A DNA stretch of 64,000 nt. It comes from Ilyonectria destructans (Eukaryota > Ascomycota > Sordariomycetes > Hypocreales > Nectriaceae). Numbering within the stretch: position 1 is the first letter of the stretch; the number at the start of each line of letters is the position of its first letter. This document shows positions 22,914 through 33,887 of this stretch, piece after piece. Location of the stretch: positions 496,001 to 560,000 of the forward strand of contig JAHEWK010000013.1 of NCBI GenBank assembly GCA_020740775.1. The letters run 5' to 3'. The notes under the pieces were generated by a model that worked only from the letters and a program-made list of their open reading frames with translations, searched no databases and had not been told where the DNA came from. A program made the position numbers and the translations under genes.

Positions 22914-24866
22914 GTTGAAGCGTGTCGTTTGCAAACTGATACAGGTTGGGAGGTGATGAGAGCTGTAAAACTCTGTAGCTGAGCTAGGAAAAGCCCGGCG
23001 CGTTGTGAGACTTTTATATGACTGTCTCGGCTCGACTGGCCTGGGCTGGAGAACTGGAGAAGGCCCCACGTCGGGGGTGGAGAGTCGGGGGTGGAGAACC
23101 CCGTACTATTATACGTAAGAATCCAACGATGTCGAGCATCCCGCCGGCCGATGCTCCCCGCGTCTGCTGTCGAAGCTATTGTGAAATCAGTACGTAATGT
23201 GGTCGGTGCTGTTGAAGTGTGATACGGAAGCCTTGGGAGTGTCATTCATTTGTGTCATGGCAGGTTGAGGTATGAAGAGGTTGGAATGGAAACACGTCCA
23301 TTTCGTTTTGCGGCTACGTGATGTCCGTTCTAGTTCAGGTATGAGTCGAGCTCCAATCCCACAGATGGCTCAATTAAGATTATCATTAGGCGACTTCCAA
23401 TATGCAAGATAACCGTATCCTATCACTCCCGCTCGTAGCATGGAACTAAGCGTGCCGACAGTCGAGGGAGATGGAGGAAGTAGGTGGTGCGTGCTGCGTC
23501 GGCACAGTCGTCACATTTATTACGGCCGACATGCTTATCTCGTGCCCAACTGAACTGCCAACAACCCGCTTGCTAAGCCTCGCGGCCTCACGGAGATTCC
23601 GGCCTCAAGACGCTATTTTACAGTGGGACGGAGCCGGCGGCGGAGGTGGAGACGACCGCCGGCGTCTTTCCAGGCTCGGGTGGGACCTATGTGGTAAAAG
23701 TTACGAAACTCGCTCCACTTCGCCGCCGGGGAAATCATTCCTCAACGCATAAATGGAGCACGCCCGGTCAGGCACTGTCGAATGGACGAGGCGAGAATTA
23801 CCACCTGATTTCGTGGCTTCCTGGGATGGAGAAACATTTCTTAATGAAACACTGCCGCCGAGAGAGTGCTGCAATATTGCTCCATTAGGCAGGTAGGAAG
23901 GCAGGCGGCCCGGTTGTGCTTATTGCTGCGATTGATATTGTGTACCAACTGGTGAATTGATCGTACCCAGCCCCTTATACCGCACTGTCGGTGGATTTGT
24001 CTCGTGTTTCCTCCCATTCCTTTCGGTCCGTTTTAGCTCTCTCGCTTTCTGTGGCTGGCTTGCCCCGGCTCAAGACATGAACGGTGACTAACTGCAGCTG
24101 GCTGGCGCTTTGCGATGCGGCTCTACGTAACGCGTCTTTATTTAGACTCGAGTCTATCAATTGCGTAATATAGATATCAAGAAAGATAAGCTGAATGGAT
24201 CACTAAAAACGCGGCGCAGCGAACTCGCTTTTTCCATTGACGCGAAGTCGGAATTCGTGGAAAACACGTAGCTGTCTCAAGATTGGCCTCTGGACCCTTC
24301 ATATTACGGAGACCCAATGGCTTGTTGTCATCTGAGCCCGTGCGAGTTTGTGACATTATGCCCTCCGAAATTGTGTGGGCGCAACCTACAGGGCTTCAGG
24401 CGCCTACTACTAGAGCATTGAACGGCCTTTGAGATTTTGGACTGCCATGATTCCGCCGAGCGGCGTGTTTTGCAGGGCTGGATTCCGAATTCCCTTTGCA
24501 TGGACTTCGCGACGGTTGGTATGGGAGTTCCACGAGCACACAGGGCAGCTTCTTCAACCTCACAACCTCAGGAGGACAGACGACGGCGAATTAAGCTGGC
24601 CGAGGATCACTAGAGCCGAAGTTCTATCCGCGTACACTGATGACTGATCACTGGTTTCTAGTGCTGTAGGACGGTTTTTGCATCGAGGAAATGATCGTTA
24701 TTCTAATTCCCACCCACTCCGTTCCATCCATTACAGGAACAAAGCTGCACGGCGTATCCCGGTAGCTTGTCGTAGAACATTCCAATTCATCCAAGACACA
24801 GACATGTGTGCCTTTCTCTCTCAAATCCCGGCCATGTACCTTCACCGGCATGTGCAGCACACCAGG
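22914..24866. other. Long intergenic region, no gene seen
   Basis: Nearly 2 kb between the transporter promoter and the 3' end of the next minus-strand gene. Open frames up to 93 codons (23471-23752, 24678-24965 and others) are compositionally unremarkable and show no domains. CGG/CCG-rich words occur around 23620-23740. I see nothing else. Confidence 0.45.
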
Positions 24867-26321
24867 CTACCTAAAGGAGTGTTCTTTCCGCTCTGCAGCA
24901 CTGAACTTGGTGATATCGTAGTGGGTCCCTCCGAGTTTTGGCTTGGCGGTGCGAGAGGTCGATGAAGCATGTTGACGGTGGAAAGCCGCGACCTACAACG
25001 TCAGTAGAGGTTCAACGCAACGACAGACTCGTAACTTACTGCAGTACTCCATGGGGTCCTCCACTTTTTCGCCTCGGCATCTCCCAGCTCATCTGCGTGG
25101 CTCTTGACCTTTTCAAGGAGTTCTTCAAAATCGTCTGGCCCAGTCAGTGTGATCTGAGCTTCTTCCACCATCGGAACGACGACATGGACCCAGGAGGCGC
25201 TCTTCTTGAACGTGCTGAAGTCACGGGAGAGCTTCCACGCCCATTCCACGTAAATCGCAACCACGAGGCCGATGTTGGGAATTGGCGAAGTGGCATTCAA
25301 TACTTTGTGCTCCTTGAGGAAATTCAGGGTGGTTATGAGCAAGGTGCCAACGAGCCCGATCACCGAGCGACATTTGTCAGGGTCATCGCTCCCTATGAAT
25401 TGATCAGTAGATGACAGAAGCACGGCTCACTGTGGTCTACTGACTGACAAAGTCGGACACATCACTGCGAACAGTCAGTGCAATGCCTTCCACCTCAGGC
25501 CAGAGGTCGCGGTAGGTTGCCGAGGGGTTGTTCACCGTGCTGAAGTGAAGGAACTGAGATGTCAGTATCACCAACAGCAGTCAACGAGAGACTCGACGTA
25601 CAATGTTCTCCATGACCTCAAACTTGCCGTAGTTGCCAAAGTGTTTGTAGATGTGCATGCCAAGCTCATCCGGATCACGCTTCATGGCCTCGAGGATCCA
25701 CCATTGGGATCGATCCTGGCCGAGCATGGAAAAGACCCATTTGTGATCGGGGAAGAGAGAAGCAAGCTTGCCAACCATGTTCTTCTCTGCTTCTGATTCT
25801 GGCTCCTCATCGTCCCACGGGTTACGAGGCTTCCGCATGCAGACGAAGTCGAAGTCTTCATAGCCCTCGTCTTCCTTGCGAGGAACCTCCTTCGCCAGCG
25901 CCTCGTCTCTCAACTTCCAGTCAGCATCCTTTAGTTTCAGCGCTTTCTTGTTCGCCTCCAACCAAGGGCCGTGTGACTCCCACCACTCTCGATCGCCAGT
26001 GGTCATCTCGCGACCAGGCGTGGCATCAACGCCCCCTATCCATGAATAGGGAATCGGGAGCTTCTTCACGGCCTCGAGATATTCTTTTGGAATCATATGG
26101 GGAATAAACCCTTCGCCATTGGGTCCACGTGAAATATGGCGAACAGCCGTCGTGTTCGGGGCCGCCGCAGAAGTGGAACCCGATGCATCATCGGAGGCGG
26201 TCGGCTGCAGGGCCGCGTTGGTCTTTTTGGTGGCCTTTTTGGTGGCGGGTTCATTGTTCCCATCACCGACATCGGCAATAGAGCGCTTCTGGCTTCTCGT
26301 GGCTCTCGTCTGGGGCGGCAT
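24867..26321 (-). CDS. Protein of unknown function
   Basis: Exons are 25602-26321, 25445-25553, 25040-25392 and 24867-24992 on the minus strand, giving 435 residues. The N-terminus (about residues 1-60) is basic, then Ala/Ser/Thr-rich, with SQKRSIADVG and TKKATKKT, which could act as a nuclear localisation signal. The body is rich in Trp and acidic residues (REWWESHGPWLEANKKALKL, DRSQWWILEAMKRDPDEL) and may be alpha-helical. A moderately hydrophobic stretch (SVIGLVGTLLITTLNFL) lies near residue 285. I do not recognise a domain. Consistent splice signals and an uninterrupted frame after splicing support a real gene. Exon 2 uses the second of two nested GTCAGT donors, because only that keeps phase. 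Confidence 0.7.
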
Positions 26322-27287
26322 GTTTGCTTGGTGCTTTGAATCACAGTGCAATGCTTGATTCAATCGGCGACAATGCGACAGTCAAACTCGAAGAGGACGC
26401 GTGCTTTACGCGTTCAAGACGCGCCAGATAGTCACGTACACAAACACATAAAAAGCAAATATACCACAACAACACATTACGTCATACACACTTCTACCAC
26501 TTTGGAATTATCAAGATGGATATTGCCAATATGAAGATGTTCAAGTCAATCTCTTGCTGATAATTATTTAATTGTGGGCTTTGAACATCTTCTGTCTGAT
26601 ACTGCAATTAGGATACTGAGGAGTCCAGGGTAAACTGGAGCTCCAGGTCCTGGCCTGCATTGTCCCTTGGCGGTAAAACATGTCCAAGGCGCAGAATAAA
26701 CCTCGTTACCAAAATGTAGCTACTCCCTGAATTAAGAGTTTCGTCAGAATCTCGTTGTTAGTCAAATTCACCATGTATCTCATGCGATGGTGACGGAGTA
26801 TGGAGGGTTGCCCGCGTAGTAACAGCTGTGAACTCTCACACCGCCGCTTTGAACTGACCCTCCAATACTTCACAGCTGGCTCACTAATGCGCAGAACTCA
26901 AATCAAAATAGAGAGCCCGTACATTATGTTTTCTGATAGACATACACCTTGCATCCAAGCTTAGCATTCCACTGCTGATGCATGTTGAGGATTGTCATGT
27001 GTAGTTCTTCGTGCACATTTGACCACCAATCGCACGGTTCTGGTTCTCACGGCAAATTAACACCACAAAACCACAGAATGAATCAAGATAAGCTGACTCT
27101 TGCAACTATTCTGTTAGTCGGTTGGTGTGCTATACCTATTTAGACAAATCCTTCGGCACGTGATTGGATATGCGCTGTGGGACGACTGTTGCCTGGTCTC
27201 CCCGCAATAAGCAGCATAAATGATCAACCATTCGCGCAACCTTTGTTTGTAGCATTATCATCCTCAAAAATTTCAATTTCTTTCATT
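26322..27287. other. Divergent intergenic region
   Basis: Upstream DNA of the unknown minus-strand gene and of the NACHT-ankyrin gene. No coding content is seen. An in-frame ATG at 27177 would extend the NACHT protein by 37 residues, but that extension has no recognisable content. Confidence 0.4.
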
Positions 27288-30200
27288 ATGCCGAAATCGA
27301 CGAATACCGCTGACGAATACGAGTTTGTTGACTATAATGACGCGGCACTGAGTCCTGAAGTCCTCGCTGACATCCGCAACTGGCTTCAGCCCACTGATTA
27401 TCTGGCCGAGTCGGGTGAGTTTCGCCGTCATCTCTTATCGCAAGCTCCTGGGACCGGGCTTTGGATCTGTGAGACAGAAAAGTATCGACAATGGCATGAC
27501 TCTCCAGACCACGGCAGCCTCTGGATCAAGGGCGTCCCAGGAGCGGGCAAGTCGGTAATGGCAGCATCCATCATCCAACACCTGCGGATGACTGAGGACT
27601 GTCCTGTGCTCTTCTTCTTTTTTCGAAACATCGTCGCAGCCAATTTTTCACCGCGTGCTCTTATTCAAGACTGGCTTGCCCAGCTTCTGCCATACTCTGT
27701 CGAGCTACAGTTCGCTCTCCAGCCACTCCTGGAAACCACCCTGGCCGAGACCTCGGATAACGACCTCGTCCAGCTTTTTCTCGACGGCGTATTGTGTGTT
27801 CCAAAGGTGTACTGCGTTGGAGATGCCCTGGATGAGATGACAACGGACAACAGGTCATTTCTAGACAAGCTCAACGGCCTCGCTACGTATCGACCTCGCT
27901 CTCTCAAATTGCTCATGACCAGTCGGCCCAAGCAATATCTACAAAGTGCGCTGCGGGACTCGTCGATAGTACACGTCAGCCTCCAACAGCAACTGGTGGA
28001 TGTTGACATCATATCCTTTCTCAATCATCGATTTGATAGAGCCCCGAAATCAGACAATCAGCAAAAGCTCAAACAAGACATAATCAACATGGTCGCGAGA
28101 AGGTCTGAAGGGTTGTTCCTCTATGCCAAGCTTACCATAGACCAGGTGGAAGCTTCGTTGCTATCGGATGACCCGGTGGATATCAGCCTTCTTGAAGAAT
28201 CTCTCCCTGTGGGGTTGGAACAGATCTACACCAGCGTGTTAGCCAAACAGCGCGAAGAATACGGAGTCGATATGGATGTTCAGCTGCTGGTTCTTGAAGC
28301 AGTCACCCACGCATCCCGACCTCTGCGATTATATGAACTGGCAAGTATCATCAAGTGCATTTGCCCGAATGTCACAGCACCGCGAGGCTTCAAGGCCTTG
28401 ATTGCCACCTGTTGCGGACCGCTGGTGGAGGTCCTAGAAGACGAGACCCTGCAAGTGATTCATCACTCATTCACCGAGTTCTTGCGTGGCGACAGCCGCA
28501 CCTCGTCAGCGAACAATGCCTTACCAACTGACTTTCCCGTCATCAACTCCGACAAGGCGCATAAGCGGATGGCTATCAACTGTCTCCAGTACCTCATGTC
28601 CGGCTTGCTATTGCTTGATGGAGAACATTATGAAAACGCAACATCTATCGCATACAAAGCACCTCAACATCAGATCGATTCTAATGAAAATCTCTACAAC
28701 CCTAGCCGGGCATTGAAACCGGCAATGGACCCCTTCAATTACAGAGGGGCTCGCTTACGACACCCGTTTCTCAGCTACGCTGTGGAAAACTGGTCGTACC
28801 ATGCTAGTTTTTATGACGTGGAGGACGAGGGGCTTTTTTCTGCCATCGCCGACTTTCTCAAACCTAAAAGTATCGCTTTCTTAAGGTGGCTTGTGATCCA
28901 GTGGGGTTCTACATCGAAGAGCAGAGGAAGCACGGAGGGTATCCCAACGGCGCTTCATATTGCGGCTTTTTCTGGACTGTCTGAACTTGCTTTGAAATTG
29001 ATACAGCAGGGCTCATTTGTTTCGGACGTGGATGCTCAAGAACGCATCCCGCTACACTGGGCAGCTGCAAATGGCCACGCAAAAGTGGCATCGCTGCTCA
29101 TCCAACATGGGAGTGATCCAAATGCCCCGGATGGATGTGGCCTGAAACCGATTCATCTTGCTGCACGCAAAAACCATGCTTCTGTGGTCAGAGTTCTACT
29201 TGAAGCGGGTGTTGAGCCTGATACTATCAAAACAAAGGAAAACCATGCTGGGCCTCTCCTCGGCGGGGAGAAGATTACCAAGGGAGAATGTGCGATTTTT
29301 TACGCGAGCTCAGGCGGACACACAGAAACCGTCATGGAAATGATACCATTCTGTAACCCAGAGACATTGGAGCAGCTTTTGTGCGAATGTTGTCGGTTCA
29401 ATCGAGCCGATGCCGTCTTAGGAATCCTCGACAAGTCAGATGTTTCAGCCAACGCAACATACCGTGGAGCAACCGCTCTGTATTTTGCATGCGCGTCGGT
29501 TAATTTGAGATGTGTTGAGGCTCTTATCAATCGGGGTGCAGATGTGCGAAAGACATCAACATGGGAGCCCAGACCGATCATGCTAGGCGGCTTTAGAGGA
29601 AAGAAAACCATGGCAGCGCCCCTTCATCGCCTGGTTCAAGAATGGGACTGTGACAATGACTCGACATGTCAAGCCATCCTTCGAGTTCTGGTCAAAGCCA
29701 ATGTTGATCTTGAGCAGCTCAACGGCGACCAAAATACAGCTCTCCTTATAGCATCCGGGTCTACAAACGAAACTGGTCTAAACTCGCTTTATGTACCTGC
29801 GATGCGGGCGTTGCTCAGCTCGGGAGCCGATTTGAATAAGGTCGACCGGTTTGGAAATAGCCCGCTACATCGAGTCCTTGGGACTCACCGCGACCCCGAG
29901 GCTGTGCAGCTTCTCATCGAGCATGGGAGTGATCCAAATCAGATCGGGTATTGCGGGAAATCGGCTTTGCACAGGTGCATGACCGACTCCGGAATGATGA
30001 CAGGGGTTCCAAACACCGAGACCATTGTCAAATACCTACTCGAGCACGGTGCCGACCCCAACATTGCAGACGAATATGGAACAACTGCAGTGCGGCAAGG
30101 AATGTATGCAGGGCTTGAGGTATTCCGGATGCTGCTCTCAAGATGCGAAGACGACGCCGAGAAAAGACGATGCTGGTTTGGGTTGCCGTCCTCGTATAAT

Positions 30201-33200
30201 GTTGAGAGATTTACAGAGTACCTTGAGCTGCTGTTAGCTGAAGGCATAGATATCGATGCGAGAAGGGATGACGGCTGTACTCTATTCCTATGTTGCCTGA
30301 GCCGCGACGACCAGCTGGACGCCCTTCGAGGTTGCGGAGCGAAAACCGACGTCGTTGACAACTGTGGTAACAATGCTTTGCATCTTCTTTGCCAGTGGGA
30401 CATGGATGTCCGTGGACAAATGGAAAAGATCATTGCCAAGGATGGGTTAGATCCGCTTAGTACGAACGACAATGGAGACACCCTGCTTCATCATGTCGCT
30501 TCTCGGTGCTACATCGAGCCGGAGGTGGCTGACTTTGTTGGATGGCTTGTTAGCCTTGGCATACCTATCAATGCTGTGAACAAGCAGGGTTTCACAGCTC
30601 TGCACGTAGCAGAGATGAGACGTCTCGAGAAGCCTACCCTCTTTCCCAACAACAATAATTACGACAAGGTGGATTTCATTCACTTCACGGAAGCGATCAA
30701 TCCTCGGAAAGAGCTCAATTTTGAGATCCGAGACAAGGATGGCCTCGCTCCATTGCATCTGGCAGCCATGCGGTCTGCTGTTGAAGTAGCCACTTTGGTG
30801 GCTGCTGGAGCAACCCTGGGCTTCTTGACAGGGGATTTGCAAAATGTTCTGCATCTTTCATGCCGAGCTCGCCAACCGAACATTGTTGGCCTGGTACTTG
30901 ACCAACCTGGACGTTTCGACCTGAATCAAGTGGATTGCTTTGGCAGAACTCCTCTCCACTACGCTTGTAGCTCAGGAGAACCGGAGTCGGTGGCGCTTCT
31001 TCTCAAGCACGGCGCGAATGTACACGCGGTTGATTCCAAAAATCGCACTCCTCTACATGCCTGTGCTGAGTCTAGAACAGAGCAGAATATTTGGGACTCG
31101 CACCATTGGGGATACAAATGGCTACGTGGTCCGCCAGCAGATCCTCTGCGACCAGGCTACTCGCAAGATGACCAAGCACCTTGGTATCAGTATCGATGTG
31201 GTGAACCGAAATCGAGATTTCGCAAGAATTTCTTCCCTTCGGTCACCACTATCATGAAGATGCTTCTGGATGCGGGTTCCGATGTTTCTGCCCTCGACGA
31301 TTCCCGTTTCACAGCACTGGATGTCGCCCTGCACGAAGGTTGTGCTGAAGTAGCCGAGGTATTCGCCACTGACAAAGAGCTGTTTTCTAAAGCAACAAAG
31401 CATTTGGAAGATGACGAGAAAAATGCAGAACGTTCAGAACAGTTTCGGCAGTGGATGTGGGCTCAGATGACGTTGATGCGACCAAGGTCTGCCCTGCATG
31501 TCCTTGGTCAAGATCAGTCCGCAACCAACCAAGTTCTAGAGTCTCCTTCTATGTACTTGGACCTCCTCACGTGCAAAGACGCAGCCAAGCTCATAAACGA
31601 AGTGTTTGAGGCCAATCCGGTGGATGGTTCATGCTACACACTTCTCGAGGAACTCATGAAACCCGATCATCTACAAGTGACCGAGTGTTTATCCAGCCTA
31701 ATTTTGCATTACAGCTCATATGAGTCCGTCAGAGACATCATGGAAGCACAAGCGGCGAGGGAGCGCTACTGTTATCCATCTGCTTTGACTGCATTACAGC
31801 TGGCATGTAGATGGTCAGCGCCCAATGTGCTCACGTTGCAACTTCTCGTGGAAAAGTTCCACGTCGATGTGAATGCGCAATGCGCAACCATCCAAGATGG
31901 CGGACCGGAAAGATCAGAGACAGTCGCAGGAGGAACTGCGCTCCACATGCTCGCATCAGCGGACAGCTGGTGGCAGGTAGAGGGAATGAGATACTTGATT
32001 TCCAAGGGGGCTGCGGTTGATGCACGAGATGAAAAGGGCCAAACTCCAATGCACATAGCGGCACGTGGAGCCAAGTACAACATTCACAGGGCTGTAGGAT
32101 TTTGGATGGCCTCTGCCGTGCGCCTACTCCTCGACAATGGGGCCGATCCGAACGTTCTGGATGAGGAGGGTTTATCGCCCCTGCACAAAGCGTCTGGTGC
32201 GCCAGATATCATGCGAGAGCTGCTTCGCCGGGGTGCAGATCCATCGGTTGGAGTTAGGAGCCCCCTGTTCCTGGCAATTTATGATCAGAATATTTCGGCG
32301 CTGAATATCCTCCTTGATCATGGCGTCAGTGTTGACTCTCTTGACGAGAAGCGTGATGGCCAACAGGTGCATTACCGGCTGAAGGAGTCGCACAAAGTAT
32401 ATGCACTTCTGTGTGCTGCCTTTGCTGAGGAAATGAACAGCCATGTTCCGCAGTCTGTTCCTCTGCTTCGTGCACTTGTCGAGCGTGGAGCCGACTTGTA
32501 TCTGCCGTTGAATGAGGACGAGACAATGGTTCACTTTCTCTTTGAGATTCCAGAGTATGAGGTCTCGGACACGTTGCTTCAAGAACCTTGCGTGTCTCGA
32601 ATCGAATTCAATCGTCGCGATCAACATGGCCGGACTGTTCTGATGGCTGCGTGTGACTGGCGAGAAGTCTTGCCTGGCTACTCGCACAGGCACTGGGATC
32701 CAAAGGCGACTGGACCACCGCTGCGCATTCTGGACTATGGTGCGGATGCTACATTGGTTGACTATGAAGGCAAGACAGCCCTCCATCGCCTCTTGGATAA
32801 CCCCGGCATGCCAGACGATGTTCTCGTGGAATTCATCCATCGCAAGGAAGTTGCTCCTACCCTCTTCATGAAAGATCGCTATGGCTTTTTGCCATTCCAT
32901 TACGCTCTCCGTATGCTACGACCCGAAATCTGCGACTTGATGTTGTCCAAAGGTGCTAGTCTGCTAGAACCTGATCCATACGGTCTCACGGCCCTGCATT
33001 ACATTGCCAAGCAGTGCTTCACTACTTATCGAGTTCGACGTTCCTCAGGACATCTGCGGATAGATCTACCCGAGGACTACTTCGACCGTTGCCTAGCCCT
33101 CTGGCGAAGATTCATAGCGGAAGGAGGCTCCATCAATGTGGCCGATCAGCTTGGGAATACTCCTCTGCTCACTTACCTGTCATCCCCGGGCCGGGAGGAT

Positions 33201-33491
33201 CGTGCCAAGGATTCACCCATGTGCCATCTCGAGGACTATGAGAAATTGTTTCCGCCGGACAGCGGTGCTGACATCTTTGCTGTTAATACCGAAGGTGAGA
33301 CAGCCTTGCATGTTATCACGAGGCGAGACAGCACATATTACACGAGACCGGGATATGATAAGGCGCTTTTCGAAGCGATGCTGGGTAAAGGGCTGGATCC
33401 TCTCCAGGAGGATAAGAAAGGCAGGAGTGCGTTGGATGTTGCGAGTGCTTGTGAGAAGGATGACATCGTTGGGGTTTTAGGAAGGAAGTAG
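27288..33491 (+). CDS. NACHT-ankyrin (fungal NLR-like) protein, single exon
   Basis: An uninterrupted frame of 2067 residues starts at ATG 27288. A short N-terminal part leads to a linker (GLWICETEKYRQWHDS) and a NACHT NTPase: Walker A GVPGAGKS at about residues 84-91, Walker B-like VYCVGDALDEM near residue 180, and LLMTSRPKQYL (sensor 1-type). A winged-helix-like region (about 330-430) follows. From about residue 549 to the end run many ankyrin repeats, for example IPLHWAAANGHAKVASLLIQ, FGRTPLHYACSSGEPESVAL and KGQTPMHIAARG. Fungal NLR-like proteins of this build are thought to sense non-self or other signals through the repeats and trigger a response through an N-terminal effector. No effector domain is recognised here, because only about 45 residues precede the linker. 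The size and lack of introns are typical of the group. Confidence 0.92.
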   Translation: MPKSTNTADEYEFVDYNDAALSPEVLADIRNWLQPTDYLAESGEFRRHLLSQAPGTGLWICETEKYRQWHDSPDHGSLWIKGVPGAGKSVMAASIIQHLRMTEDCPVLFFFFRNIVAANFSPRALIQDWLAQLLPYSVELQFALQPLLETTLAETSDNDLVQLFLDGVLCVPKVYCVGDALDEMTTDNRSFLDKLNGLATYRPRSLKLLMTSRPKQYLQSALRDSSIVHVSLQQQLVDVDIISFLNHRFDRAPKSDNQQKLKQDIINMVARRSEGLFLYAKLTIDQVEASLLSDDPVDISLLEESLPVGLEQIYTSVLAKQREEYGVDMDVQLLVLEAVTHASRPLRLYELASIIKCICPNVTAPRGFKALIATCCGPLVEVLEDETLQVIHHSFTEFLRGDSRTSSANNALPTDFPVINSDKAHKRMAINCLQYLMSGLLLLDGEHYENATSIAYKAPQHQIDSNENLYNPSRALKPAMDPFNYRGARLRHPFLSYAVENWSYHASFYDVEDEGLFSAIADFLKPKSIAFLRWLVIQWGSTSKSRGSTEGIPTALHIAAFSGLSELALKLIQQGSFVSDVDAQERIPLHWAAANGHAKVASLLIQHGSDPNAPDGCGLKPIHLAARKNHASVVRVLLEAGVEPDTIKTKENHAGPLLGGEKITKGECAIFYASSGGHTETVMEMIPFCNPETLEQLLCECCRFNRADAVLGILDKSDVSANATYRGATALYFACASVNLRCVEALINRGADVRKTSTWEPRPIMLGGFRGKKTMAAPLHRLVQEWDCDNDSTCQAILRVLVKANVDLEQLNGDQNTALLIASGSTNETGLNSLYVPAMRALLSSGADLNKVDRFGNSPLHRVLGTHRDPEAVQLLIEHGSDPNQIGYCGKSALHRCMTDSGMMTGVPNTETIVKYLLEHGADPNIADEYGTTAVRQGMYAGLEVFRMLLSRCEDDAEKRRCWFGLPSSYNVERFTEYLELLLAEGIDIDARRDDGCTLFLCCLSRDDQLDALRGCGAKTDVVDNCGNNALHLLCQWDMDVRGQMEKIIAKDGLDPLSTNDNGDTLLHHVASRCYIEPEVADFVGWLVSLGIPINAVNKQGFTALHVAEMRRLEKPTLFPNNNNYDKVDFIHFTEAINPRKELNFEIRDKDGLAPLHLAAMRSAVEVATLVAAGATLGFLTGDLQNVLHLSCRARQPNIVGLVLDQPGRFDLNQVDCFGRTPLHYACSSGEPESVALLLKHGANVHAVDSKNRTPLHACAESRTEQNIWDSHHWGYKWLRGPPADPLRPGYSQDDQAPWYQYRCGEPKSRFRKNFFPSVTTIMKMLLDAGSDVSALDDSRFTALDVALHEGCAEVAEVFATDKELFSKATKHLEDDEKNAERSEQFRQWMWAQMTLMRPRSALHVLGQDQSATNQVLESPSMYLDLLTCKDAAKLINEVFEANPVDGSCYTLLEELMKPDHLQVTECLSSLILHYSSYESVRDIMEAQAARERYCYPSALTALQLACRWSAPNVLTLQLLVEKFHVDVNAQCATIQDGGPERSETVAGGTALHMLASADSWWQVEGMRYLISKGAAVDARDEKGQTPMHIAARGAKYNIHRAVGFWMASAVRLLLDNGADPNVLDEEGLSPLHKASGAPDIMRELLRRGADPSVGVRSPLFLAIYDQNISALNILLDHGVSVDSLDEKRDGQQVHYRLKESHKVYALLCAAFAEEMNSHVPQSVPLLRALVERGADLYLPLNEDETMVHFLFEIPEYEVSDTLLQEPCVSRIEFNRRDQHGRTVLMAACDWREVLPGYSHRHWDPKATGPPLRILDYGADATLVDYEGKTALHRLLDNPGMPDDVLVEFIHRKEVAPTLFMKDRYGFLPFHYALRMLRPEICDLMLSKGASLLEPDPYGLTALHYIAKQCFTTYRVRRSSGHLRIDLPEDYFDRCLALWRRFIAEGGSINVADQLGNTPLLTYLSSPGREDRAKDSPMCHLEDYEKLFPPDSGADIFAVNTEGETALHVITRRDSTYYTRPGYDKALFEAMLGKGLDPLQEDKKGRSALDVASACEKDDIVGVLGRK

Positions 33492-33887
33492 AGTTTTCAA
33501 ATGTAGCTTATTGGTTGTTTTAACATTCACATCGGCTGTCTGTGACTCAAGGTTAAGATAACAGGGAGTTGTCTCATTCCTTGGGTACTTGTGGCGTAGC
33601 GCGGCAGATTTCACAGTCAACTTGAGCGTCATTTGTTGCTCATTGCAATACAATGACCTGATCATTTAGTGTTACCTGCCTAATTGGGATAACAAAAGAA
33701 CCTCACTAGCTTGTCAGCATGCCAGCGCAATCAAGTTACGCGTGCGGGGAGATGAGTCATTCAGCAAAGTAGAAGCAAACGTCAACATCATCAGTCCATA
33801 CTAAAATCTGGAAGTAGACGAGGGGATCATTTAATAAGCGCACGCTTCAGCAATCATTTCGCTGGGGCAGATATATCCGTTAGTCCT
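33492..33887. other. Short intergenic region
   Basis: 3' region of the NACHT-ankyrin gene and promoter of the aminopeptidase gene. No further feature is seen. Confidence 0.4.

Noticed and set aside
23471..23752. 93-codon plus-strand open frame in the long intergenic region
   Set aside because: Gly/Arg-rich translation of CG-rich DNA, no domain, no homology that I recognise.
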